64,000 bases of DNA from Parahoeflea alexandrii (lineage in GTDB: Bacteria; Pseudomonadota; Alphaproteobacteria; Rhizobiales; Rhizobiaceae): NCBI RefSeq assembly GCF_027214025.1, contig NZ_JAPWHB010000010.1, forward strand, positions 1 through 64,000, given 5' to 3'. Positions 17,488 through 25,695 of the stretch are shown here, piece after piece. The translations under genes and the position numbers were made by a program. The stretch's first letter is position 1. Each line of letters opens with the position of its first letter. Under the pieces are notes generated by a model. It was not told where the DNA came from, made no database searches, and saw only the letters and a program-made list of their open reading frames with translations.

Positions 17488-17817
17488 TTGCCGGATATAC
17501 GCAGCCTGGAACTCAAACCCGATTGCCCAAAGCATGCCATTGAGACGATTCTCGCGGAACTTGAGCAAGACGAGCTTGAGCGACTTGCGATCGACATCAT
17601 TCGCGAACAACGGTGTCGATTGGCAAAGGCCCAAGAGCTCTATGAACTGCTCGGGACCCCTGAACAAGGGAGTGGCGAGGATTTTCTGGTTGACCAACGC
17701 CGGTATGAATATCACCTCGCGCTGGTCATGATGAAGGCCCATCATCCGATCGCTGCGACCGTCATCAACAAGCTGGGTTATACACCGCCACTCCCGGAAG
17801 ACATGATCCGTCAGTAG
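17488..17817 (+). CDS. traM: TraM-like antiactivator of quorum sensing
   Basis: Read from TTG 17488 (GAAGGGG upstream), the 109-residue protein aligns by eye with Ti-plasmid TraM: LELKPDC, then LEQDELERLAIDIIREQRC, LAKAQELYELL and, at the end, ALVMMKAHHPIAATVINKLG followed by YTPPLPED. TraM binds the TraR activator and blocks transfer until enough signal has built up. A longer frame upstream reads through the hairpin region and is not protein-like. Its place after the luxR-luxI pair supports the call; divergence from TraM is substantial. Confidence 0.75.
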   Translation: MPDIRSLELKPDCPKHAIETILAELEQDELERLAIDIIREQRCRLAKAQELYELLGTPEQGSGEDFLVDQRRYEYHLALVMMKAHHPIAATVINKLGYTPPLPEDMIRQ

Positions 17818-17962
17818 CTGCCTTCCTCAAGATTGAACGTTTGTGGATTGAACCAAACGGAAGAGTCCGAATTGGGATTCCCATCTGTTTTCATCAATGC
17901 GAATCTGCGTCATGCGCGCGGGATTTCCATGGTTGTTTCGGCTTCGGACCACCATAGGCTTG

Positions 17963-18205
17963 AGGCACTCGATCTCTGATCGGGACGCGGCCCAGAAGCA
18001 TGTCTAGCGGGCGCGGATTATCCTGCTAACCGCCGAGGGGCTCGGCACCCACGCCATCATGGCAGCTTCGGGTAAGTCGAAGACAACAGTCTGGCGCTCG
18101 CAGGGGCGATTTGCGGAGGCACAGATCGAGGGCCTGCTGTCCGACAAGTTCTAGCTGCCGGGCAAGGCGTGGATCTCCACCAGCAGGACTGCTGACGCAA
18201 ACCGG
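17963..18205 (+). pseudogene. IS630-family transposase remnant
   Basis: Translation in one frame gives RHSISDRDAAQKHV, stop, RARIILLTAEGLGTHAIM and SKTTVWRSQGRFAEAQIEGL, then a second stop. This is the N-terminal helix-turn-helix of IS630-type transposases. In-frame stops lie at 18005-18007 and 18152-18154, and the catalytic DDE domain is missing. No terminal inverted repeats were found, so it is an old, dead fragment. Confidence 0.75.
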
Positions 18206-18351
18206 ATGACTCAATCGGCACCGAAGATCTCGTTGAGCCGGAGGAGATCATGCGCCTTTCGCACGACCGTATGATCCTGATAAGACTAGACAGCCAGCGG
18301 CATTCGCCCGAGGGCTGCGACTCTATGACTTTAGATTTGAAGGATATTTCG

Positions 18352-18759
18352 ATGAACATCGACAGGCTGACACACCTGCCAGAGCGCAAGCAGCGCGAAC
18401 TGCAGCGCGTCGCCGCAATTTTGTTCGATGAATTCGAAGAAGTCCAGAAAACCAAGCTGTCCGACAAACACAAGCGAGGACGGATTCTCAAGCTCATCCT
18501 ATTCGGCTCCTACGCCCGCGGAGACTGGGTCGAGGATCGGAAAAGTGGCTATCTGTCGGATTACGATCTCCTGGTGATCGTTAATTACAGTCATTTTGCC
18601 GATCAGTATGAAGCCTGGGAGAAAGCGGGCGAACGCTTTGTGCAGGAACTGGCGATCACCCATCATGTGACTGCGCCCGTAAACTTCATCGTTCACACCT
18701 ATGAGGAGGTGAACTCGCAACTCGCGCAGGGGCGCCCCTTCTTCATCGATACCCTTTGA
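18352..18759 (+). CDS. truncated nucleotidyltransferase (MNT/HEPN-type)
   Basis: The 135-residue product holds a nucleotidyltransferase core: ILFGSYARGDWVEDRKSGYL followed by SDYDLLVIV, i.e. the GSxARG loop and the two catalytic Asp residues. Close relatives are fusions of about 300 residues with a C-terminal HEPN domain; here the frame ends at FIDTL-stop, and the next codons (HGLAQL) still resemble the family, so a CGA-to-TGA change is likely. ATG 18352 has AAGGATAT eight bases upstream. Intact, such proteins act as toxin/antitoxin-like enzymes; this copy is probably inactive. Confidence 0.65.
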   Translation: MNIDRLTHLPERKQRELQRVAAILFDEFEEVQKTKLSDKHKRGRILKLILFGSYARGDWVEDRKSGYLSDYDLLVIVNYSHFADQYEAWEKAGERFVQELAITHHVTAPVNFIVHTYEEVNSQLAQGRPFFIDTL

Positions 18760-19500
18760 CACGGATTGGCACAGCTTTGTGCGCATGTGGATACGTCCGC
18801 GTTCGGATCTATCCCATGCACAAGCTCAGGCTGTTCGGCTGGAGTACGGCTTCGAAGACAAGATGCATATAACAATCGAAACTCGCAAGGCGCTCGTTTT
18901 CTATGTCGCCAGACGTTGGCGGCTTAAGCAGGAAAATTCTCGGCTTGAATTGGAACGAGAAGAAGTGGTGCACAAGGCTTCTTGTTGACGAAACCCTCGA
19001 TGTTCTGCCTGTGGCCGCCGTTCAATCCGCCTGCGGTCGACGGTCAAGCACCTCAGCCGCCACGGGCACCCTCCCGCGCAGCGGGTTCGCTCACCGGCCT
19101 CTAAGCCGCCGGTCAGATATGCGCCCTCGTTTCGGTCATTGGGGGCCGCGGCAGCTCTTCTTGAAAGCCGACACTACTAATAACCTGAACAGCTGACTTG
19201 GCTACTGATAGCTCATACCATTTCTGATCATTGAATCTGTTCTGACAAGCCAGTGCCTAGCTAGGCAGGCTTGGCATTCTTCGTTCTGCGCTACCATGTC
19301 CGTGTTGGCATCAATGCGGTCACCGATCTGTTTTCGCAACGAGCCTCTACGTGTCATCAAGGACCGGCCAAAAGACTTCAGATTCCTGCGTATGGAGGCA
19401 TCAGGTGGATCGGATCAGCTTTTTTGTTCGGCAATAGTTATGCTTGTCCGGTAGCACAGAGCATGATCGCTGTCCCCTTTGAGCAAATCACGAAGGTAGC
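18760..19500. other. decayed stretch without a supported gene
   Basis: Between the truncated nucleotidyltransferase and the copper region lie about 740 bases with short frames only. The pieces I translated resemble no protein I can name. Together with the IS630 remnant this suggests a scar from past insertions. Confidence 0.4.
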
Positions 19501-19531
19501 TTGACCTTCCCCCTACAGTAACCATTAGGGT
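19501..19531 (+). promoter_or_regulatory. MerR-type promoter candidate
   Basis: TTGACC (19501-19506) and TAGGGT (19526-19531) are separated by 19 bases, the long spacer of MerR-family promoters. The copper ATPase promoter on the other strand has the same two hexamers and the same spacer. The left half TTCC is conserved but the right half of the palindrome is not. Confidence 0.5.
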
Positions 19532-19582
19532 GTTAGGAGTGGAGGCGGACACTCTGCGCTTCTTGAAACGAGACCAGACAAC

Positions 19583-20038
19583 ATGACACGCCTGCCCGAA
19601 TTTTCGGTGATCGTATTTTCCTTCCTGCTGCACTTCGTCTGGGAGTTCTGGCAGGCGCCCACCTATGCGGGCATGATCGAGATGAACCATTGGGACGGCA
19701 TCAAGCTCTGTTCTTCGGCAACATTCGGGGATATCGGATTCGCCTTGACTGCATTCTGGATTACCAGTGCTGCCGCACGATCCCGCTTTTGGTTTGAAGC
19801 ACCCAAAGCCTGGCAAACGCTCTTGTTCGTCGGGGTGGGCATAGGTCTGACTGTTGGTTTTGAATTTTACTACACCAACATATCGGAGCGCTGGACCTAC
19901 TCCGACCTCATGCCACTGGTGCCGCCGTTCGGAACAGGACTGAGCCCGCTTCTTCAGTGGATTTTCATCCCGCTTGCCGTGGTCTGGCTTACACAACGGC
20001 AGGCCGCGGGGGCCAAAGCCATGGAGGACCGGAAATGA
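19583..20038 (+). CDS. integral membrane protein of the copper region
   Basis: The 151-residue protein has about four hydrophobic segments (FSVIVFSFLLHFVWEFW near residue 8, one near 50, LLFVGVGIGLTVGFEFYY near 80 and WIFIPLAVVWL near 125). I do not recognise the family. It follows a MerR-type promoter by about 50 bases and overlaps the next small gene by four bases. The context suggests a copper-related membrane function, which is inference. Confidence 0.6.
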   Translation: MTRLPEFSVIVFSFLLHFVWEFWQAPTYAGMIEMNHWDGIKLCSSATFGDIGFALTAFWITSAAARSRFWFEAPKAWQTLLFVGVGIGLTVGFEFYYTNISERWTYSDLMPLVPPFGTGLSPLLQWIFIPLAVVWLTQRQAAGAKAMEDRK

Positions 20039-20151
20039 TGAACGACACAATGGGAGGCGGGATTATGGGGCTTGGCGGTGTCTGGATGCTGCTGATTGCC
20101 ATTCTGGTAATCCTGGCCATTGCCGCACTGGCCAAGTACCTCATGAAGTGA
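20035..20151 (+). CDS. 38-residue membrane peptide
   Basis: The peptide MMNDTMGGGIMGLGGVWMLL ends in one strongly hydrophobic helix and a short KYLMK tail. Met/Gly-rich single-span peptides like this often accompany bacterial copper genes. ATG 20035 overlaps the preceding stop, so it is coupled to the membrane protein gene. The function is unknown; the Met-rich head could touch Cu(I), which is a guess. Confidence 0.55.
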   Translation: MMNDTMGGGIMGLGGVWMLLIAILVILAIAALAKYLMK

Positions 20152-20392
20152 GGCTGCAATCTGTTCCGTCGATGACTTGACCGGTCGGACGTGCGGTAGA
20201 AAGGCTCCATTCCCCTCTGCCATTAGGCTGCGGGCAGCAGCAAGCCATAGACAGAAAATCATACCGGACGATGCGCGCTTTGACGAAGGTATTCATCAAT
20301 TGCGACAAACCGCACGCGTCGCCGTCACATTCCAATGCTTTCTGATTAAGGAATTTCCAGTCTCCAGGTTGGCGCGAGCCCGGCGAACGCAT

Positions 20393-21901
20393 TTAACTCA
20401 CTGTGAATTGCCCCATCATTCCGGCATCTTCATGCTCAAGAATATGGCAATGATACATGAACGGCGTTTCCTCCGACGCTGGCTGAGTGAACTGGACAAG
20501 CAGCTCGGTTTGGCTGTCGACAACGACCGTGTCCTTCCATCCCTGGCTCTCCGGCCGCGGTTCTCGTCCGTTCTCGCTGATCACCTGAAAGGAGACACCA
20601 TGAACATGAAATGGATGTGCGAGCATGCTGGTGCCGACCACCCATTTCTCCGTGTCGCCGAGGCGCACGCGTTCGTTGATGGCACTCATGTCGAATGGCT
20701 GCCCGTTGATGGCCATGCCGCCCATCATGCCGCGACCCATTCCGCCTGATCCCATCATTCCGCCTCCCATACCCATATCGAGAGAGAAGTTGCGCAGCTT
20801 TGAGACCCTGGCGGCTGTGAGATCAGGTCGATCTCCTCCGAGCGCATCGGGGATGCGTGTGACCTTGGCGGCAAGCCGCCCGTCGACCCGGAACGGAAGC
20901 ACTTCGAACCGCCTGCCCCCGGTTATATCATCGAGCAGGCCGCGTGCCCTTCCCATCATACCGCCCATACCCGAATTGGGGTCACCCTCACTCATCAGCG
21001 ACATGCCATGACCATTCGAGAAGTCGACCAGAATCTCGGCCCGTTCTCCCGGTCCGAGACGGAGCGTCTCAAGCTGCACAGGGGCTGGCAGATATCCACC
21101 ATCCGTTGCGATCAGGTGAATGGGCCGGTCGTCGCTGGAGAACAGTGAATAGATCCGCGCATTCGAACCGTTGATCAAGCGTAGCCGCACGACTGCCTTC
21201 GGCACAGCGGCAACTGAACCTACCTGACCATTGACCACTATCGTGTCGCCGGTCATGCCATGCATGATGTCCATCATCGAGTTGGCGTAGACAGGCTGGC
21301 CGTCCCCGGAGAACCGGCGATCCTGAAGCAGCAGCGTCAGGTCATCGACACCATAGATTTCCGGCAAGCCTCGTTCGCCGTCAAGCCCGTCTGCAACATG
21401 CAGCACACCAGCCAGACCGGCGTACACATCGCGCGCGGTTCGACCATGGATGTGGGTATGGAAGAACGCGGTGCAGGGTCCCTGTCCAATTTCCATGTCC
21501 GGTGCCCATACCTCTCCCGGTTTGACGGGAAGATGTGGTCCTCCATCGTGATTGCCTGGCACCACCAGGCCATGCCAGTGCGCGCTGACCGGCCATGGCA
21601 GTGCGTTTTCCACACTCGGCCGCAGTGCTCCGTTCCTGATCCGAACCACGGGTCCGAGATAGGCTTGATTGAAGCCAATCGTTTCTGCTGGATGGCCCGG
21701 AAAGAAGGATGTTGTGCCTGACTGGGCGGTGACCAGGAATTTGCCGGTATCGACCGAGTCGATCAGCGGCGGAAACTGCAATACAGGGCGGTTTGCGACA
21801 TCGGTCGTTTGAGACGTGAAGCGGTTATCTGCCCAAGCGTAGAGAGCGCCACTGGCTGCAAGTGCCGCGCCACCGGCGAGCAGGTTCCGTCGTTTTATCA
21901 T
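20393..21901 (-). CDS. multicopper oxidase, CueO-like with Met-rich loop
   Basis: The 502-residue protein has a Tat-type signal (KRRNLLAGGAALAASGALYA) and all four copper motifs: HWHGLVVPG, FFHTHIHG, HPFHVHG and YHCHILEHEDAGM. A Met-rich insertion (MGMGGGMMGSGGMGRGMMGG), like the cuprous-ion-binding loop of CueO, precedes the last two motifs. It should oxidise toxic Cu(I) in the periplasm. It is the last gene of the leftward copper operon, about 60 bases after another multicopper oxidase gene. Confidence 0.93.
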   Translation of the reverse strand: MIKRRNLLAGGAALAASGALYAWADNRFTSQTTDVANRPVLQFPPLIDSVDTGKFLVTAQSGTTSFFPGHPAETIGFNQAYLGPVVRIRNGALRPSVENALPWPVSAHWHGLVVPGNHDGGPHLPVKPGEVWAPDMEIGQGPCTAFFHTHIHGRTARDVYAGLAGVLHVADGLDGERGLPEIYGVDDLTLLLQDRRFSGDGQPVYANSMMDIMHGMTGDTIVVNGQVGSVAAVPKAVVRLRLINGSNARIYSLFSSDDRPIHLIATDGGYLPAPVQLETLRLGPGERAEILVDFSNGHGMSLMSEGDPNSGMGGMMGRARGLLDDITGGRRFEVLPFRVDGRLAAKVTRIPDALGGDRPDLTAARVSKLRNFSLDMGMGGGMMGSGGMGRGMMGGMAINGQPFDMSAINERVRLGDTEKWVVGTSMLAHPFHVHGVSFQVISENGREPRPESQGWKDTVVVDSQTELLVQFTQPASEETPFMYHCHILEHEDAGMMGQFTVS

Positions 21902-21959
21902 CGATACATTCCTTTCGGGAGACCCGCTCTGGCTCTGAGGTCATAAGTTCGCTTGCCCA

Positions 21960-23360
21960 TCAGAGCACCTCAAACCAGGTGTTCATGCCGGCTGCCGCAT
22001 GTTCAAGCATGTGGCAATGGAACAGCCATTTGCCGGGATTGTCGGCCACGAAAGCGATCTCGGTCGTCTGATCTGGCCCGATCAGAAACGTATCCCGCCA
22101 TGGTTTGCCCTCATCGACATCAGATCCGGATCTGTTGAGAATCTGGAAATGATGACCATGGACATGCATGGCATGAACCCAGGCGGTCCGGTTTACGGTT
22201 TCAATAAGAATGGTTTCGCCCTGCCGGGCCTCGAAAAACGGTTCCTCGGCGAGATTGGCCACTCCGTTAAAGGCCCAGGCCTGTCTTGCGGTGCGGAAAT
22301 CATCTCCCTGAAGCTTTTTTCCCTTGTAGATGATGTCAATCATGCCTCCCATCGCACCGCCTGTCATTTGCAGGCGGATGCGCCGGGCACTGGCGAGGTC
22401 AGGGGCCGGCAGAACATTGGGCTGCAGCTTGATGTCGGATCTCGGCGCTTCCGTGGTCTCGGCATCACTGACCGAGAATCCCGCGATAGGGTAAGGGGTG
22501 TCCCCGGAGACTTCTGCAATGGTAAAATCGCTTTCGGCCACGACCATCAGATCCACGCGCTGGGCTGGCCCCAGCATGAGTGGCGCATAATCAAACTTGG
22601 CAGGCTCGGTGAATGATTGGCCATCAAAGCCGATGAGGGTTGCGCCGAAACGGTTTGGATCAATTTCGAAGACACGTGCATTGGCCGCATTGATGAGCCG
22701 GAGGCGATAGGTCTGGCCGCGGACAATGTCAGTCACCGGACGGCTCTGGCCGTTCACGGTCAGCCAGTTGCCCAGCCGCCCACCATGCGCCCATTCCATC
22801 ATCGATCCAAGGCTCGCAACGTCCAGCACACCTTCGCCGGCCAGCCGCCAATCATCAAGAACAAGCGTAATGTCGTTTGAACGCTCGAAAACGGGCTCAA
22901 CCTCATCAACAATAAGTGGTCCATAAAGGCCGCGCGCGACCTGGTTCCAGCTTTTGTTATGGGCGTGGTACCAGAAGGTGCCTGCATCGGGCGCAACAAA
23001 GTCATACAAAAATGAATCGCCGGGCTCGACCGGTTTCTGAGTCAGCCCGGAAACGCCATCCATCGAGTTGTCGATGCGAATTCCATGCCAGTGGACCGAT
23101 GTCGGCTCTTCCAGCTTGTTGGTAAAGCGTACCTGGACGCGCCCACCCTTTTTCACCCTGATTTCCGGCCCCGGTGCAGATCCGTTGTAGGTCCAAAGAT
23201 CCGACGTGGGCGCATCGGGCAGGTAAAGCCGCTGCTTCGAAGGCGCGGCAATGAGGTCGAAGAACCCATCCGGTGATTTTGCCAGTGACAGTTCAGGCAA
23301 CTGGCAGGCGACGAGACCGGAAGAGAAACCGGCGAGCAAACGGCGACGGGAAAGTTTCAT
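21960..23360 (-). CDS. multicopper oxidase
   Basis: The 466-residue protein begins MKLSRRRLLAGFSSGLVACQ, a Tat signal, and carries HWHGIRIDNSMDG, FWYHAHNKSW, HAMHVHGHHF and FHCHMLEHAAAGM, the four copper-binding motifs. It lacks the Met-rich loop of its neighbour at 20.4-21.9 kb, so the two probably differ in substrate. It is the second of three multicopper oxidases in one operon. Periplasmic Cu(I) or organic substrate oxidation is expected from the family. Confidence 0.92.
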   Translation of the reverse strand: MKLSRRRLLAGFSSGLVACQLPELSLAKSPDGFFDLIAAPSKQRLYLPDAPTSDLWTYNGSAPGPEIRVKKGGRVQVRFTNKLEEPTSVHWHGIRIDNSMDGVSGLTQKPVEPGDSFLYDFVAPDAGTFWYHAHNKSWNQVARGLYGPLIVDEVEPVFERSNDITLVLDDWRLAGEGVLDVASLGSMMEWAHGGRLGNWLTVNGQSRPVTDIVRGQTYRLRLINAANARVFEIDPNRFGATLIGFDGQSFTEPAKFDYAPLMLGPAQRVDLMVVAESDFTIAEVSGDTPYPIAGFSVSDAETTEAPRSDIKLQPNVLPAPDLASARRIRLQMTGGAMGGMIDIIYKGKKLQGDDFRTARQAWAFNGVANLAEEPFFEARQGETILIETVNRTAWVHAMHVHGHHFQILNRSGSDVDEGKPWRDTFLIGPDQTTEIAFVADNPGKWLFHCHMLEHAAAGMNTWFEVL

Positions 23361-23460
23361 CGGAGGCCTTTCAGCCCGGCAATCCGGGAGTGGTCTTGGC
23401 GATAAACAACAGGTGCAAGTGGCGAGAAGCTTCGATTTCCCGCCACTTGCCTTTCGGCGG

Positions 23461-23745
23461 TTATTTCAGCTCTGTGACAGTCAGTTTGCCTTTCACCCGG
23501 TCGGCGATGAACTCGATGTCGTCACCAGGATTCATCTTCTCCAGCATGGCCGGATCAACTGTGCGGAACACCATGGTCATGGCGGGCATGTCGAGATTGG
23601 CCAGTTCTTCATGAATGATGGTGACCTTGCCGGCCTTCATGTCGACCTTTTTGACCTTGCCCTTGGTGTACTCGGTGGCAAGAGCTGCCGAACTGCCGGT
23701 AGCAGCAATCATGGCTACGAACATGAGTGTCGTGAATTTTCGCAT
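23461..23745 (-). CDS. CusF-like periplasmic copper-binding protein
   Basis: The 94-residue protein has a signal peptide (about 22 residues) and one CusF domain: GKVKKVDMKAGKVTIIHEEL followed by NLDMPAMTMVFRT. The His and the Met pair match the Cu(I) ligands of CusF; the stacking Trp of the E. coli protein is not obvious. CusF hands periplasmic Cu(I) to a CusCBA pump; no CusA/CusB genes are visible here, only a TolC-like gene in the same operon. Confidence 0.85.
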   Translation of the reverse strand: MRKFTTLMFVAMIAATGSSAALATEYTKGKVKKVDMKAGKVTIIHEELANLDMPAMTMVFRTVDPAMLEKMNPGDDIEFIADRVKGKLTVTELK

Positions 23746-23784
23746 ATGTCTTACCTCGGTTTGTGTCGGAATCGGTCGGTTTGA

Positions 23785-24267
23785 TCAGTGGCCGGTGACG
23801 GTGAGCATGCCCTTCATGCCTGAATCGTAGTGACCGGGAATCAGGCAAGCGAATTCGAACGGGCCCGCATTGGCAAAGCTCCAGATGACTTCGCCATCCA
23901 TGCCCGGATCGAGGCGCACGGAATTGGGATCGTCATGTTCCATTTCGGGCATGCGTTCCATCAGCCCCTTGTGCTCCATCACACCTTCATGATCATCAAG
24001 GACGAACTCATGCTCGAGTTCGCCCTTGTTCATCACCATGAAGCGAATGGTCTCGCCTTTCTCGACGTTGATCTCCTTGGGCTCGAAGATCATTTCGCCG
24101 TCGTCGGTTTCCTTCATGATCACTTCAATTGTGCGGCTGACCTCGGACGCCTTGCCGGGCTTGCCGATGGCCATCATGTCGTCATGACCGCCGGAATGGG
24201 TTCCAGCGGCAACAGCCAATGCTGTCATCGCGAGGAAGGATGCGGATGCAATCAGAAGAGTTTTCAT
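23785..24267 (-). CDS. periplasmic cupredoxin
   Basis: From ATG 24267 (AGGAA upstream) the 160-residue protein has a signal peptide, MKTLLIASASFLAMTALAVA, then a plastocyanin/azurin-like fold. The type 1 copper ligands are visible: His in LEHEFVLDD, and Cys, His and Met in FEFACLIPGHYDSGMKGM. A Met/His/Glu-rich stretch (DHEGVMEHKGLMERMPEMEH) could bind extra copper. Likely an electron carrier or copper-binding protein working with the neighbouring oxidases. Confidence 0.87.
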   Translation of the reverse strand: MKTLLIASASFLAMTALAVAAGTHSGGHDDMMAIGKPGKASEVSRTIEVIMKETDDGEMIFEPKEINVEKGETIRFMVMNKGELEHEFVLDDHEGVMEHKGLMERMPEMEHDDPNSVRLDPGMDGEVIWSFANAGPFEFACLIPGHYDSGMKGMLTVTGH

Positions 24268-24306
24268 GGGTGTTGTTCCTTTCGTGAACACTTCGGGTCG
24301 AAGAGG

Positions 24307-25674
24307 TTAGCCGTTGCTGCCGGATTTCACCGGCGTTGGCGTGATTGTTGTTGTTGCGTCTGCTGCCTTGGCGAATTCCGGCAGCTCGCCGGTCCATTCA
24401 TAGGCCTGGGTTCCGGGCGGGTTTTCGTACCAGCCTGGATCGCTGTAATCTCCAGCCGAGATCCCTTCACGGACCTTGACGACGGAGAACATGCCGCCCA
24501 TTTCAAGCGGGCCATAGGGGCCCCAGCCGGCCATCATCGGCACAGTGTTGTCGGGCAGTTCCATCGACATTTCGCCCATGTCTGCCATGCCCGCTGTGCC
24601 CATCGGCATGTATTCGGGCTGCACCACCCGGATCTTCCTGGTGACCTTGGACTTGTCGACACCTATGAATGTGGGGACGTCATGACCCATGGCATTCATC
24701 GTATGGTGGGATTTGTGGCAGTGGATGGCCCAGTCGCCCAGGTGCACGGCGTCAAATTCATAGGCCCGCATTGCCCCCACCGGTATATCGATCGACACTT
24801 CCGGCCATCGGGCTTCAGGCCGCACCCAGCCCCCATCGGTGCAAGTCACCTCGAAATCATAGCCATGCATGTGGATCGGGTGGTTGGTCATGGTCAGGTT
24901 GCCGACGCGCACCCGGACGCGATCGTTCCTCGACACGACAAGCGGATCGATGTCGGGGAAGATGCGGCTGTTCCATGTCCAAAGATTGAAGTCCGCCATG
25001 GTCATGATCTTCGGCACGTAGGAGCCGGGATCGATGTCGAAGGCGTTGAGCATGATCAGGAAATCGCGATCAACCGGCATGAACGCCGGGTCTTTCGGGT
25101 GAATGATGAAGAAGCCCATCATTCCCATAGCCATCTGCACCATCTCGTCAGCGTGCGGGTGGTACATGAAGGTCCCCGACTTCACGAGATCGAACTCGTA
25201 GATGTAGGTCTTGCCGGGTGGGATCGCCGGATGGGAAAGCCCCCCCACGCCGTCCATTCCCGATGGCAGGATCAGCCCGTGCCAATGCACCGAGGTATGC
25301 TCGGGCAACTTGTTGGTGACATAGATCCGAACCCGGTCGCCTTCCACGGCTTCGATGGTCGGGCCGGTGGATTGGCCGTTGTAACCCCACAGATAGGCGG
25401 TCATGCCGTCTGCCAGTTCACGCTCCACCGGTTCGGCGACAAGGTGGAACTCTTTCACTCCGTTGTTCATACGGAATGGCAAGGTCCAGCCGTTGAGTGT
25501 GACAACCGGGTTATAGTTCGGTCCGGTAGATGGCATCAGCGGGGCCTGGGTCAGCGGGCTTTCCATCAGAGCCGCATCAGGCAGCCCCATATTGGTTGTT
25601 CTCGACCAGGCGGTCGAGGAGACAAGGGCCGCTCCGGCAGCACTTGCACCTAGCAATTGACGTCTGTTCATCAT
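24307..25674 (-). CDS. multicopper oxidase, CopA-like
   Basis: The 455-residue protein has a Tat-like signal beginning MMNRRQLLGASAAGAALVSS and the motifs HWHGLILPSGMDGVGG, FMYHPHADEM, HPIHMHGYDF and WAIHCHKSHHTM. The Met-rich element MVQMAMGMMG and HCHKSHH are typical of one copper-resistance oxidase subgroup. It lies between the cupredoxin and TolC-like genes in the leftward copper operon, 21 bases from the latter. Periplasmic copper detoxification is the expected role. Confidence 0.9.
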   Translation of the reverse strand: MMNRRQLLGASAAGAALVSSTAWSRTTNMGLPDAALMESPLTQAPLMPSTGPNYNPVVTLNGWTLPFRMNNGVKEFHLVAEPVERELADGMTAYLWGYNGQSTGPTIEAVEGDRVRIYVTNKLPEHTSVHWHGLILPSGMDGVGGLSHPAIPPGKTYIYEFDLVKSGTFMYHPHADEMVQMAMGMMGFFIIHPKDPAFMPVDRDFLIMLNAFDIDPGSYVPKIMTMADFNLWTWNSRIFPDIDPLVVSRNDRVRVRVGNLTMTNHPIHMHGYDFEVTCTDGGWVRPEARWPEVSIDIPVGAMRAYEFDAVHLGDWAIHCHKSHHTMNAMGHDVPTFIGVDKSKVTRKIRVVQPEYMPMGTAGMADMGEMSMELPDNTVPMMAGWGPYGPLEMGGMFSVVKVREGISAGDYSDPGWYENPPGTQAYEWTGELPEFAKAADATTTITPTPVKSGSNG

Positions 25675-25695
25675 GGTCTTTTCCTTTCCGGAAAG

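Noticed and set aside
18779-19196. short frames between the truncated nucleotidyltransferase and the copper region
   Set aside because: Translations change frame and resemble nothing I can name, so they were left as decayed DNA.
23830-25653. 607-codon open frame on the plus strand
   Set aside because: It is antisense to the cupredoxin and a multicopper oxidase gene with complete copper motifs; its translation is His/Gly-rich filler without any domain.
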